Below, piece by piece: positions 1 to 11,476 of a stretch of DNA of 64,000 nucleotides. The DNA comes from Cryptomeria japonica. Its lineage: Eukaryota > Streptophyta > Pinopsida > Cupressales > Cupressaceae. The notes beneath the pieces were generated by a model. It did no database searches, was not told the origin of the DNA, and saw only the letters and a program-made list of their open reading frames with translations. The number at the start of each line of letters is the position of its first letter. The stretch's first letter is position 1. The stretch covers positions 308,057,164-308,121,163 of the forward strand of contig NC_081414.1 in NCBI RefSeq assembly GCF_030272615.1, in the 5' to 3' direction. A program made the position numbers and the translations under genes.

Positions 1-140
1 AAAAAATGCGATCCGAAAGTATGCAGACGCGAAAATGTCGAAAATGTTGTCGGAAATGCCTGATCTGCAACTTCAAACACAAAATCTACAACAAAAGGTT
101 AAATGCAAAAGGGACAAGAGTCCCACCGAGCGTGCCAAAA
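1..140 (-). mobile_element. Edge of the internal region of a minus-strand Ty3/gypsy element
   Basis: This short stretch lies between the window edge and the LTR at 141-908. It ends in a primer-binding site (120-137), so it is the first part of the internal region of an element read leftwards; its genes lie outside the window. No coding domain is recognisable. Confidence 0.7.
120..137 (-). other. Primer-binding site of the left gypsy element
   Basis: The plus strand reads GTCCCACCGAGCGTGCCA, ending in CCA as a tRNA 3' end would, two bases from the LTR. The same 18 bases occur at 27980-27997 beside the 5' LTR of the large gypsy element, so both use the same primer tRNA. I did not identify which tRNA. 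Confidence 0.8.
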
Positions 141-482
141 TGTATATGGTGAAAATGGATAACAATAATAACAATATTGAAAGGCTAAATGAATTCAACC
201 ACAAAACCCTAGCCTAACAATCAACAAAGATCCACCATAACATATGAAGATTACCTAAGACAATGCAAATCACATGAAATCACAAAGATTATACCATCAC
301 ATGTCCAATAGGGTTTTGATCTCCATTCTTCCTATCTCCATTGATCTTGCTTGATATATTTGCTCTCAGATTTTATATGCACAAGAGCTCAACAAAGAAC
401 GGAATGTGGTTGCAAGTATGATTGTCTATGCCAAGTAGTCAATTGATCAAGTCATTAGGGTTTGATAATGAAGGAAGAATCT

Positions 483-491
483 CCTTATATA
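483..491 (-). promoter_or_regulatory. TATA box of the LTR at 141-908
   Basis: The minus strand reads CTATATAAGG about 415 bp from the LTR start, a strong plant TATA box in the orientation expected from the PBS. Function is inferred from position only. Confidence 0.5.
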
Positions 492-645
492 GAAGACACC
501 ATATGAAATGGAGGGATAAGATTGAGAGGTGTAAAAGGAGGTCGGCTATGATTAGAGGGTAGGTAAAAGAAATAATAAAATAATGAAAGGGGTAGGTAGT
601 GTATGAATTAAGAGATGAATGACATGTGTCATAGGTAGAAAAGGC

Positions 646-888
646 TAATGAATTAATTAAATAAATAAAGATTTATTTAATTAATAGAAGAAGTGGGATA
701 ATTAAATAAATAAAATATTTATTTAATTTAGGAAAATGATAATTTAAATAAATAAATGTATTTATTTAAATGAGAAATAAGGCTAGAAGAGGATAAATGA
801 ATTAATTAAATAAATAAGGATTTATTTAATTAATAGAAGAATTAAGCTTAGATAATTAAATAAATAAAATATTTATTTAATTAGACAT
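646..888. repeat. A+T-rich tandem duplication inside the LTR
   Basis: Two copies of a segment built from AATTAATTAAATAAATAA and its near-inverse start at about 647 and 796, giving a period near 149 bp. Each copy is itself rich in inverted repeats and could fold into hairpins. Confidence 0.8.
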
Positions 889-908
889 GACAATTTTAGG
901 TGTCTACA

Positions 909-2170
909 CATGTATCCACTGGTTCTTTATTTGGATAGAACCAATAGTTTCTCTACATTGCTTTATTTTTAGCATATTGAAGAAAAAATTTGAGCCTTTG
1001 TCGCCTTCACCTAGCCAATTCATTCTAGCTCCGACTCTAGGTCCTTGAGCCTTCTTTGTTTAGTATGTCCTCAAGGCATCTTGAGTAGCCTTAATTTTAT
1101 AGTTCAAATCAATATTGTTTGGATCATTTTGCAGCTTAGCTTCTATGTGTAATAGGTCTTTATGAAGCTTGCATTCATTCCTTCTATTGGACATGACATT
1201 TCTTTTACCAATAATACTTATAGCCTTCTAAATGTTTCCTATAAGTTTGTTCAAATATTTGATGGCTCCCCCATTCTGGCCAAGGACTTTTGTTACTTCT
1301 AAGGGTATATACCACATCATGACAATCCTTCTAGCTTAGTAGGTATTAAGCTTTTATATCCTATGCTTCCTACCTTTTTTATCAGGTTCAATATCCTTAA
1401 AGACAATGTTGGCTTTACTGCAATGATGGTTAGAGAGTTCTTTCGGCTCAACCCGAACACTGTTGGCATTACAATTATCTTCAAAGATAAATATATCCTT
1501 ATCCATATAAAGCCTATCCAATCTATAATAGACTCTTTTTCCATGACATTGATTATTACACCACGTGTACCAAATGATTTTTCTATCTTTTTTCTTTCCT
1601 TCAAGGTGATAAAAAGTTTAAGGATTTTGTTTATTCTTATCCAAAAGAACTTTTTATTCCCTTTCCAACTCCATTTATAACCTCTTTTTTTGTCCTCCTC
1701 GTTCTTTGTCATGTTGAAATATCCATCCATTATCCAAGAGATGGTGGTAGATTAGAGGCCATCCATTGCCACAAGGATATCCTTTCTTTGCAATCATTTG
1801 AGGCATACACTAAACAAACACCAAAGTGCATCCCTTCCTTCTAAATTTTAACCCATATACACCTATTACAAGGAGAGACTCTTGATTTTTGTACAAATTT
1901 TCTCCATTGATGGCTAATAAGTATCGAAATCCCCCCTTTTCCTTTTTCATGTTGAGTATAGATATCCTTAGAATCTCTCCAAATGAACCTAAGGTTGTTT
2001 TCTAATAAAAAGATTACATCTTTTACTTCCTGACGTAACAAGAACTCTAATATTTCATTTGGTTATAGAGGCTTCTGATGATGTATTTTCTATCTAGGGA
2101 TTCTAATACCCTTATATTCCTACTTATACAAAGGACCATAATGACATTATTTAGAGGGGTTGACTTTTCC
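909..2170 (-). pseudogene. L1-like LINE ORF2 remnant: endonuclease and start of RT region
   Basis: Read on the minus strand, degenerate translations follow the plant L1 ORF2 order. Near 2150-2050 is an endonuclease N-terminus (N-I-R...DRKYIIR). Near 2000-1850 is the endonuclease core ending SPCNRCIWVKI. Near 1740-1690 is DGYFNMTKNEEDK, a scrambled GDFNM motif. Near 1000-940 is MNWLGEGDKGS followed by FFFNMLK, the conserved WL-EGD-NTKFFH block just before RT. Many stops and frameshifts make it a pseudogene. The RT itself is missing because the gypsy LTR at 141-908 interrupts the LINE here; the remainder should lie left of the window. Family assignment is from motif order; the exact clade is not resolved. 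Confidence 0.8.
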
Positions 2171-2406
2171 ACTTTTTCATAACCTTCCAAAATTTTCTAG
2201 GTTATCATACCCTTTTCATTGTGTACCTTTAGTTTTAGCACTGTTAGATCTACGAACTATTTTTCTTTTCTTTCTATTTTTTCTTGTAGCCACTTTATTG
2301 TATTGTACTACATCCCTTATTTTAGAATCAAAGGTAGGTGTAAAATAATTGTTAAGACCCCCAATCATATCATTATTGTTATTATTATATATACATCCTC
2401 TAGATC

Positions 2407-3440
2407 CTATTGATCATGTGTGTCATATAGGTCAAAGAGCTGTACGTTGCAAGAAGGTAGAATATTCTCCATAATAGCTAGAGATAGGTCATGTTCATGA
2501 GTCTTTTGAGGTTTCTCATCTAATTCTATTAATTTATTTTTTGTTGGATTTGCAACATTGGAGGGGTTTGAGAGATATTTTTTTATTCTATATCTTACTT
2601 TGTTCAATTCTCTCAACTTGTCCAAAATTGGTTCTTGTGAATTTTTAGCATGAGGCATATTGACCGAGGAAATATGAAATTCATTTGGTCCTTTCTTTTC
2701 ATTTTGTTTATCAACATTGGGTGCTTTAGACTCTTTTCCATTACGGGATGTAGTCATGGTAACCTCTATGTTGTCCTTAGTTAATTCCTCATTTAGAGAT
2801 GGATCAACATCATCTGCTGAGGGAATATTGTTAATATTTTCCATTGTAGATTTACCATGTTTACCATCCTCTATAGGAATTAGAGTCTTTATATTAACGA
2901 CAACTTTCTTAGTATTTAAATTTATTTTTCTATTCATAATTTTAGGGCATCCCTTTTTGTGATGTCCATCACTTTTGCATAAAAAACATGAATTTAGGCC
3001 TCCTATGAATTCTATTTCATATTTGAAAAATTGATCCATGATAGGGAATTCAATCATTTCAGGGATTTGAACTCCTTCATTGAAGGCGATTAATACCCTA
3101 TCATTCATATGAGGCAATGTAATGTGGAATTCTTCAACTTGCAGGGTTCTACCTATTAGTTCTAGAAGTTTGCGTATAAACCTCCAACTCTGAACAAGAA
3201 CTTTCTTAATCATAATCCATCTTGATGTGGAGCAGAATAAAATTTCACTTTGGGAAACATCAGGTGCCCATCAAATAGATTTAAATAAGGACTTTCCAAC
3301 ATTCCAATACTTATTTAAACAACCCTCTTTTGTGTATTATGATTCTCAAATAATCCACGTTGAATCATCCTACAAAAATATATATACACTCCTAATTTTC
3401 CCTAAACTATATTCAACTAGTTGTTTAGAAATATTATAGT
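2407..3440 (-). pseudogene. L1-like LINE ORF1 with a CCHC knuckle
   Basis: A 268-residue open frame (2407-3213) carries one retroviral-type zinc knuckle, CFLCKSDGHHKKGC (C-X2-C-X4-H-X4-C), about residues 77-90, followed by a charged low-complexity tail. The upstream part (3214-3440) reads on as a degenerate N-terminus with a stop. It lies immediately upstream of the ORF2 endonuclease (starting ~2150) on the same strand, the normal ORF1-ORF2 arrangement of plant L1 elements, where ORF1 binds the element RNA. The start shown is not the original one. Confidence 0.75.
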
Positions 3441-4090
3441 CGGGAGGGTTTTTATATCTACACATACAAAAAACACAGTTGTATTCTTGAGATAGGTTTC
3501 TTCCTTTTTCATAACAAGCACCATTTCTTCATTAGTGTTTATTCTTAATACCCTAGGCATGATACAATCCTTACCTCCTTCGGGTTGGATATTACCTTAT
3601 CCACCTTCACTTGGGAGGGCCCCTACACTGTTTCCTTCAACATTGAATGTGGTTGCTTTTGGAATCGTTTCAACTTCTTTTTCCTGCAACCTCTTTCAAC
3701 ATTTTGTCATTTTTATCGTTTCCATTTGAATTTGACTGCACATTCTTCTTAGGGTTAATGTTTTCCTTCCCTTCCACTTGTGTCCTAGTGTACATACAAC
3801 TTGTTTAGGTCATTTAACATAATCGTGTGAGATAACAATTAGAGGCCATGTCATACATACTATGATAAACACTTGACAATTTTAATAAAAGAAAAAGAAA
3901 ATTAAACTAGCCCAAACATACACCCCCAAAAATGATGGTGAACAAACTAAGAAAGAAAACATAATTGAGCACTTCTATCAAGGTGAGGACAAATATCTGG
4001 GTTGGGGTGGCAAGTTGCATGCATTGAGAGATGGGGAACCCTGACACATGCAAAGCCACCGCTTAACACCCAAATCCCGTACACCAAGTG
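3441..4090 (-). other. Probable 5' end of the LINE, degenerate
   Basis: This stretch lies upstream of ORF1 on the minus strand. I see no intact domain. Its base composition is less A+T-rich than the spacer that follows at 4091, which fits a decayed ORF1 N-terminus plus 5' leader. The 5' boundary could not be placed because no target-site duplication was seen. Confidence 0.35.
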
Positions 4091-5391
4091 ATATCAATTT
4101 TATGTCCTTTAGAATTATTTAAGAAATATAATTTAGTTATATTTATTAATATTTAATGAGTGATTAATCTATGATATATTTTTAAAATATATACTAGTTA
4201 TGTTTTATTTTATGTACACAAGAATATTGTTGCAACATAACTATATATCTAGTTTTGTATGTCAATATACATTTATTTACATTTATCTTAAATGAATTTA
4301 TCATATATTTTAATGCATATGTATAAATGTACATTTATATTTCTATAGCCGATATGTATATTTATGAATACTTGTCATATATATGTTAACACGTAAAAAA
4401 AAGAAAAAATATTTACTATATATGAACATGAAAGCAACTCAAGCTAGACTTGACATGACATGAATAGTAGTTCAACAAACACAAGACGCTCAATCTCAAT
4501 AGGGATCTAAAGAACTATAATATTAGCAATACTCTCCTAGAAAATATCTTGTGACCTATTTCGAAGAAGAATACTATCTTATGCAATGATTTCTATTTAA
4601 CTATGACATATGTGTGTCCACTAGTTAATGACATCGTGATGATAACATAATAAACCAAATTGAAACTTTAGTAGCAATATTATTAAATATGAAATAATCT
4701 TAATAACACCCAATTTTGTAAGTATATATGCTACAAGTATAATTCTAACACAAAATATTATCTTACCATATCAAGCCAAAAAAAATATAAAATCAATTGG
4801 TGTAACTATAAAACATCGCTATAATCAAATTTGAAAAAGGGAGGGTCATGACAGATTGTTATTTTGATTCTATCCTCTAATCTCAAAATCCAAAATTTTC
4901 ATTCCAAGGTCAATAATCTCATAATCTAATTGTTATCTATCCATGTGAGTGCCAAAATTTTAAATTTCATGCATTTAGGTCATGTATTTATAAGCATCAT
5001 CCTAGGTCATTTGCATATATGACATGATTTTTAGGGCTAGGTTTTTCACACCTTGCAAGTCCTTGTTATAACTATAATATTATTTTAATATCAAGATACT
5101 AGTTAGACATAACTTAAATTATTCTAATGTTGAATGCAAAAATGATCCCCTTGAATACCCATAAACTATTCTTGACACTTGGGATGGAGTTGAGAGTATT
5201 GAAATAATTGATTTGGAGTCAAACGTAGTGCAAAAGTTATGTTAAATTATCCTTTTAAAAATAGTAACCCATCTTGGAGGACTTAGAGTTTTAAGTGGGA
5301 GTTGAATTTTTTTAATGTCAACTATGATGCTTAGATTTGTGAGATAAGTCTAATGCATTTGTATGCCTTCTTTGCATGTTGACTATTGGAA
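4091..5391. other. A+T-rich spacer with no recognisable feature
   Basis: No coding domain, LTR, RNA gene or clear repeat was recognised on either strand. It is probably decayed repeat or unique spacer DNA. Confidence 0.5.
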
Positions 5392-5511
5392 ATGTGTCAT
5401 TGAGTCCATCCATGGCTTTTAATATCACTTAAGACTTGGATTAATAGTTTTACACAAATAAGTTTAAAGAGTTGAGGCATTGATTATTTACTCCAACAAT
5501 GTAGATATTAT

Positions 5512-6721
5512 TGTTGAATATTCTAATGCATAAGACAACTAAGAGGGGGAAGTGAATTAGTTGTATAAATAAATCTTAAATCAATTCCCTTAAATCAAAT
5601 CTGCAATAACTTTACTTTAAAATTGAAGGATATGAGCATGAAAACCAGAACACACCACAGACAATGAAACACCAGATTTTACATGTAAAACCTTGTTAGG
5701 GAAAAAACCACAGAGAATGCTATTCTCAATATATGAACACCTATTCACGTGAAACCAATTAAGGTGATTTTTACAAAGAAAGGCTCATTGTAGAGGCTCT
5801 CTGACAAAGGGCTCATTGCCTAAGAGAAAGAACGAAGGGCTCACTGCTAAAATAAAGAAGAATAAAAGAGAAAGAATCCACCATTGATGCACCTCTGCAA
5901 CCACAAGATTTATAAAATCCTTCAACTCACTACTTCCTATAGCTAGCACATGAAAGTTCACACTACTCAACACTTTTCACCAACTCAAACACCAGTCATC
6001 AAACAATCAGGGAGATAGATCTTCTTCCGCACACGTTCATTGCATTTCACTTACTTTCACACACACTCATACATCCATACACACACCTCTATTTATATCA
6101 TCTTCACATATGAAAAGTATCCCAAGGTCAGCAAAGCATCTCAACTAAACACAAATCAAATTAGGTCAGCACTAAACATTTCCACAGTGGAAAAGAATGT
6201 AAAGTAGACCACAACACAATTAATTAGGACCAAAATAAACATCAAACACATTATACAATGATCCATAATCATCAGAGTAATAATATGAAGTGTAAACACA
6301 TGAGGTCGGAGAAACCTAGAATAAACACCATCAAACTTTGAAACCATGCTTTTGAAGCCCAAAAACACATTCCAACTAGATAGAATGAAGCTAAGGACAT
6401 TATCAAATTAACTCAAAAACTGCAATACTAGAAACCATAACGCAGAGAAATGCATGGCATGAATTTCATACAGAAACTCTATCAAACACTATCAAACATA
6501 CTGGTAAACACAACTTCCTTATCATTGCAATCTGGAGCACCAAATCTATAATATAACATCTCTAAACATTTCTTAACAACATATCCAAACTACATGAATA
6601 GATGTACAATATAGAAGATATGTGGAGAAAATATCTCAACACAATTGCATTGAAAACTTAACATCACTTATACCAACTAGTCACTAATGACAACCAAAGA
6701 ATGTTGACATCAATGAAAACA
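5512..6721 (-). mobile_element. Solo copia-type LTR (~1.2 kb)
   Basis: The segment begins TGTTGAATATT and ends AATGAAAACA. Near its left end is AAGAGGGGGAAGTGAATTAG followed by AAAACCTTGTTAGGGAAAAAACC, the same two blocks as in the copia-derived LTRs at 20051, 32277 and 56075, in the same orientation. A minus-strand TATA box is at 6089-6098. No PBS, polypurine tract or second LTR is adjacent, so it is a solo LTR. TATTA occurs at 5506-5510 and 6722-6726, a near-perfect target-site duplication displaced one base from the TG terminus. Confidence 0.75.
6089..6098 (-). promoter_or_regulatory. TATA box of the solo LTR
   Basis: The minus strand reads ATATAAATAG followed by AGG, in the orientation predicted by the conserved blocks at the LTR end. 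Confidence 0.5.
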
Positions 6722-7290
6722 TATTAATACCTCATTTTGTTCAACCTTTTAACAATTATTGTAACATTAGATCTGTGAATCCTTTCATTGTATTTTTTAT
6801 ATTGATATAAGGTTGATATAGTGAAGGACCTCTATTTCATGCTAGGTTTTTCGCATAAGCTTTTCCCAAGTGATATCTAGTGTCAATCTCTTTGTGTAGT
6901 TTTTATTGTTGTTGTGAACATTATTTTTTGTTTTATTTTTGTGAACATTTTTGTGAGATGAGTCATTGGATCCATCCATAGTTTATAATATCATTTGATG
7001 GTTTTGGTCAACTAAAAATTCTATAAAGTGAAGACTTGGATGAATTATTTTACACACACAAGTTTGGAGAGTTAAGGCATTGATTATTTACTCTAGCTTT
7101 GTAGAGATTTTTGTAATATTAGAGTTGTGAATCCTTTCATTGTATTTTTTCTATTGATCTAAGATTGATATAGTGAAAGACCTCTATTTGGTGCCAAGTT
7201 TTTTTTCCAATATGGGTTTTCCAAGTGATATCTAGTGCTAATCTCTTTGTGTAATTTTTATTATTGTTGTGAACATTATTTTTATTTTAA

Positions 7291-7435
7291 TCTCTATTAA
7301 ATTTTATTTATGTGTCATTTATTAATACTAAATTTAAGACAAGATAACTTATCTAACTAAATAAATTAACCCTTATATAATATTAAATAAAATTTAAGAC
7401 ACTTCAAGGTACACTTTGATACAAAATATGCACTT
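7291..7435. other. A+T-rich spacer left of the gypsy element
   Basis: A short spacer with no recognised feature. Together with 30098 onward it is the pre-insertion site of the gypsy element. Confidence 0.5.
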
Positions 7436-7440
7436 GTTTA

Positions 7441-9512
7441 TGTTGTCACAAAATTTTGCACCCTTGATGACCCAAGAAACCTTGATCATCAACCTTGTGA
7501 AACATGGAAACAACCTCCCAAGTGTGGGACTTTCAAAAGTGAGGTTGAGTCTCTGGAGAAGCTTGACTTCCTATTTAATCTTAGTGCAGATGTTGGGCTA
7601 ATCCAACACTGATAAATCCTATTCTACTGATTCTGAGGGAAAAGGGAGAAAGAAGGGGAACTAAAAGAAGGGAAATAAGGTTTGCACCTAGATAGAATGC
7701 GATCTTTCTACCTAGAGTTGCACAAGATATTAATGAAATCAACCAAGAGTATGCACAACTTTCTATCTTAACTAGCTTCCTAAAGCATGAGTAAAGGTTA
7801 GAATTCTTATGAGAATCAAAAGGAGTTGTACTTATCGCATAGATGAATCTCTAAGAGGGATTAACATAGTCTCATATACTCAGAAAACAAACTAAAATGC
7901 ATTCAGACAAAAGGTAAGACATTACACAAGTTATCCAAACTGAAAGTAGGCAAAATAGCTAGCTTAATTAATGCAAAGACAAGACAAATTTTACAAATGA
8001 AGAGAGATCAAGGTCCCTTTTGCAGAAGAAAAAGAAGGAAAGATCCTTCAAAACTTATAGAATATGTCTTTATAGTTCAGACATAACTCGGACTGGATTC
8101 AAGATAGAAACCCTAACCCTAACTAGGGTTAGGTTACAAAAAAGGTAGAGGGGAGAAGACAATCTGATTGAACGATCTAAGCTGTAGTGTGCAAAATTTT
8201 CTTTTGTGGGTGTCTAATCGCCTGGGAGGAAACAAACCTACCCTGCACATGAAGTAACCCCAACACATAAGCATTATTGGGTACACTCTAGGGGAAACAG
8301 TCTCTGATCCGCAATGAATGAGCATGGGTTTCATCTGAAATTGACTATAGAGGCGTAGGAGGGACAATCATCTCCTAAAAATCAGGAGAAATCTACATGG
8401 GATGGTGTTTGATAAATCTCTGCTAGACCCAAAAGTATTCATAATGCATTGAAGAGGCATGAGTGGCATTCATAATTGGCCTCCTGGGTCACTTCTGGAG
8501 TAATGACGATAATCCTCGGTGGTCGAATGAGAATCAGATCTGAGATTAGGCGTCGACTGATAACAAAAAACATCTCGACTACTGATTCGGAAACCACCCA
8601 CTTTGCAGAGAAATTGGATTTCAATGGTCACTGCAAAATTGAAAGTCCATCGTCAATCAAGAGATCTCGCACATAGATGGACGTGTGGGATCTCTTCATA
8701 TAAGCGCTCAAAAGACCTCTTCAAGATTAAAAATTTTTCATTGGATCAGGCTTTATGAAAATCCAACGACTATAGATGACTGGCGTGGCCCCACGGGCCC
8801 ACGTCTCCACCTTTCTATGTGACGACCTAGCTTCTTGCCCAACCGTGCGGGGTAGCAAGGAACACCCTCTCCCTACAATTTCTTACCTTGTAGGCCACTT
8901 TGCCTCCCAAGAAATCTTGTTTATTTTGTACATTTACTCCACAAGGCCCCTTTGTCTATCGTCTTTACCTTGTGGGGTGGCGAGAACACTACTCGCAACC
9001 TTATGCTCTCCTACCCCGCAAAGTCGCCATGACTACATGGAAAGGTTTGTGGGATGGCGGGATGACTATCCACCCCTTCACATTGTTATCCCGCGAACCT
9101 TTCTACCTCCTTGTTTTGCATGTACGAGGAAATGATATCATAGGATGAGATCACCGTCTTCTATCCCACCACATCACTTGATGGATTTAGAAAAACTTGC
9201 GGGGTAGTGGGGCCAAAAAACCTGAGGGGAAACCAAAAAAGACCGGTATGAGAAAAAGGGGGGAAATCAAGCCGCTAAAAACTAGGAGCCCTCCAATTGG
9301 TGAAAAATAAGTGAGTTGACTAACTGACCCAGTCAACTCAAAAAATAAAAAATAAAATGGAGACTGAAAGAAAAAGAGCTCCACTACTGCTGCTTAAACA
9401 ATGCACATAACACGTAGGCCATCCAGATGTGCATAACACACAAGTTATGCAAAACAATTAGAATTTTATCAAATTGGATCTACAACTTTGTTGACACAAA
9501 AAGGGGTCAACA
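7441..9512 (-). mobile_element. 3' LTR of the large gypsy element
   Basis: About 2072 bp, matching 28003-30092 along its whole length. A TATA-like CTATAAAG on the minus strand (8068-8075) is conserved in the other LTR. At 8105-8128 the sequence has CCCTAACCCTAACTAGGGTTAGG, a short telomere-like palindrome, partly changed in the other copy. Confidence 0.9.
8068..8075 (-). promoter_or_regulatory. TATA-like box conserved in both gypsy LTRs
   Basis: Minus-strand CTATAAAG occurs here and at 28631-28638 in the partner LTR, at the corresponding place. Promoter role is inferred from orientation and conservation. Confidence 0.4.
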
Positions 9513-9748
9513 TTTTGGTGACTCAGAGGGGACCCTAAGACTACTTAGGGCGAGACTAGATGTCTTTGTCTATGAATTGGGTATAGAGTCACAAAAGGAA
9601 GACAGAAAAGGAGAACCTCCCTACATATTCCAAAAATAAAATAATGGCCAATCTGAAGGAACTGGCCTATGCAGGAGCACTTATAGAAAGCAGAAGAACA
9701 TAAATTACAGATATCCACACTATTTCAAAAAGATCTACAAGGTCGCCC
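9513..9748. other. Junction between the 3' LTR and integrase, with a plus-strand PBS-like motif
   Basis: For a minus-strand element a purine-rich tract should abut this LTR edge, but none is visible. The plus strand instead reads TGGTGACTCAGAGGGGACC from 9517, whose complement ends in CCA like a tRNA 3' end. A plus-strand frame (MANLKELAYAGALIESRRT) begins near 9643. See findings for the possible meaning. Confidence 0.45.
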
Positions 9749-10860
9749 TTAAGTGCACACCTTGAGATGTATGCCACTAACTACAATAGGGAGCTTCCCG
9801 CCATTTAGCTTGGCTATATTGAAAGAATTAGCCTCCTTGCAACTTGTAATCACATAGGAACCACTCCATATTGCATCAAATTTTAAGTGTATCTTCACTT
9901 TTTCTCTGTCAACATCCCATTTTAGGATAAAATCTCCTACTTGCAAGGTCCTCAAAATGGCCCTTCTATCAAAATAGCTCTTCACCTATCCCTGATGGGC
10001 ATTTAAGGTCTACTTGGCCTTCTCTCTAACCTCTTCAAGCTCTATAAGTTTAACATGCCTTACTGACAAGGCATCATTTTCTAGGAGCTCCAACTGATAT
10101 GTTAGGTCTAGAGATGACTACTCAAGGGATAAGGGGAGACTTGCTTCCCTTCCATATACTAGCATGAAAGGTGAGTTTCCCAAATCTCTCTTGGGAGTAA
10201 TTATATAGGCCCATAGGGTTGTTCCCAACTTGAGGTGCCATTACCTCTTATTGTCTTCAAGAGTCCTCTTGATGATTCTAGTGAGATTTTTGCTAGAGGA
10301 CTCAACTATGTCATTGCCCTAGGGATAATAATTTGATGATATTTTTAGAAACACATCATGTTGGACTGCCCATAGACTAATATGAGATCCCAAAAAGGTC
10401 TTAGCATTATCAAATATAATTGTGGAAGGGGCTCTAAATCTTGTTGCAAACCCCTCAAGGAATTGAACCACTAAATTTTCAGTTGCATCTTTCAAAGCCA
10501 CTGCCTCTGTCCACCTTGTGAAATAGTCTATGGCTGCCAAAATCCACTTGTGGCCTGGAATTGATACTAGATTGATAGGGCCAATAAAATCAAGCTCCCA
10601 TTGTGCAAAAGGTTGATCAATAGAGATGGGATGAAGGGGCAGGGCTGCTAATCTTTGTTTGTCTGCAAAGAGTGCACACTCCTTACGCCTCTTGATCTAG
10701 TTGTGAGCATCACCAAATAGATAAAGCCAATGATAGTCCGCCCTTATGATTTTCATGGTTGTGGTCATTGCTAAGAAATGGCCACCTAAGGGCCCATTAT
10801 GAAATTCCTCTAGCAGCCTATTGGCCCGATCTCTCTAAATGTACCTTAGAAGGACACCAT
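9749..10860 (-). pseudogene. Gypsy integrase remnant
   Basis: Integrase inserts the element cDNA into the chromosome. Reading on the minus strand: a degenerate zinc-binding N-terminus near 10850-10670; the core with the first catalytic Asp in AIDYFTRWTEA (~10540), the second in TIIFDNAKTF (~10430) and the Glu in DIVESSSKNLTR (~10300), just after an in-frame stop; and a C-terminal LQVGDFILKWDVDREK block at 9749-9985 ending near SGIHLKVCT. The D-D-E residues are all present, but stops and frame changes break the reading frame. It is the last domain of the polyprotein, directly before the 3' LTR, as expected for the gypsy order. Confidence 0.85.
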
Positions 10861-11038
10861 TTAGGTCCCTTTTGAACAAAACCCCATCCACCAAGGCATA
10901 GGGGATGGACTGCAACCTGAGATCTCTCGTCTTGTTTTTATCAAAGTAGGGAGGATAGTTTCCCTCCTTTAGGAAGGCAATAATATTTTGGAACCAGTCA
11001 GTTTGCATATTTCCTTGGTTTTCAACTTGATATTCTTC

Positions 11039-11425
11039 CTATAGAAAGAGGGAGACCTCTGAGTTTTTTCCAAAAGATGAATTAAACTGCTTATAGAGTC
11101 CTCTTCCCCTTACTAACCTAGAAATCTTGATGTGAAGGTCATACTCCATGACCTTAGTGAACCATCCATCTCTTTTCTCACCTATGTCCTTGTTGAGAAG
11201 GAAATCTTTCACACTTGCATGTTGGACTAAGAGTGGAACTCGGTTGTTTGAGAGCATGTGTTTGAACCATTTTAGTGCTCTCATGACTGTGATGACCTTC
11301 TTTTCCACATAGCTATACCTGAGTTCATAGTCCTTTAGGCCTTCACTGAAAAAAGATATGGGTTTCTCCAATCCTTCCTGATTTAATTGTGTTAGGACAA
11401 CAAATATACTCACATCTCCTCCCAA
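11039..11425 (-). pseudogene. Gypsy RNase H (canonical, after RT)
   Basis: This 128-residue frame has the Ty3-type RNase H pattern after RT: PISFFSEGLKDYELRYSYVEKK, then VITVMRALKWFKHMLS. It degrades the RNA strand during reverse transcription. A linker at 10860-11038 joins it to integrase and contains no second RNase H, so the extra RNase H of this element is not in the usual Tat position. The frame ends at a stop near 11039. Confidence 0.8.
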
Positions 11426-11476
11426 TGTATAAAGGATGAAATTATTCTCATAGTTTGGATTTACTAAGGTAGGAGC

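Larger units (their letters stand above)
141..908 (-). mobile_element. 5' LTR of a minus-strand Ty3/gypsy element
   Basis: On the minus strand the LTR begins TGTAGACACC and ends just before the PBS; on the plus strand it runs from TGTATATGG to GTGTCTACA, so it has TG...CA termini. It is about 768 bp. A plant-type TATA box lies at 483-491. The far side (909 onward) is LINE coding sequence, so the element was inserted into an L1-like LINE. The other LTR and the target-site duplication are outside the window. Confidence 0.85.
5392..7290. repeat. Diverged tandem duplication split by a solo LTR
   Basis: Copy A is 5392-5511 plus 6722-6953; copy B is about 6955-7290. Shared blocks are the segment ending GCATTGATTATTTACTC, then CCTTTCATTGTATTTTT, CAAGTGATATCTAGTG and GTGAACATTATTTTT. 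The solo LTR at 5512-6721 sits inside copy A. Copy B is uninterrupted, so it shows the pre-insertion arrangement. I do not recognise the unit. Confidence 0.8.

Noticed and set aside
8105-8128. Telomere-like CCCTAACCCTAAC followed by TAGGGTTAGG
   Set aside because: Only two repeat units, within an LTR and partly shared by the partner LTR at 28673; not an interstitial telomere array.
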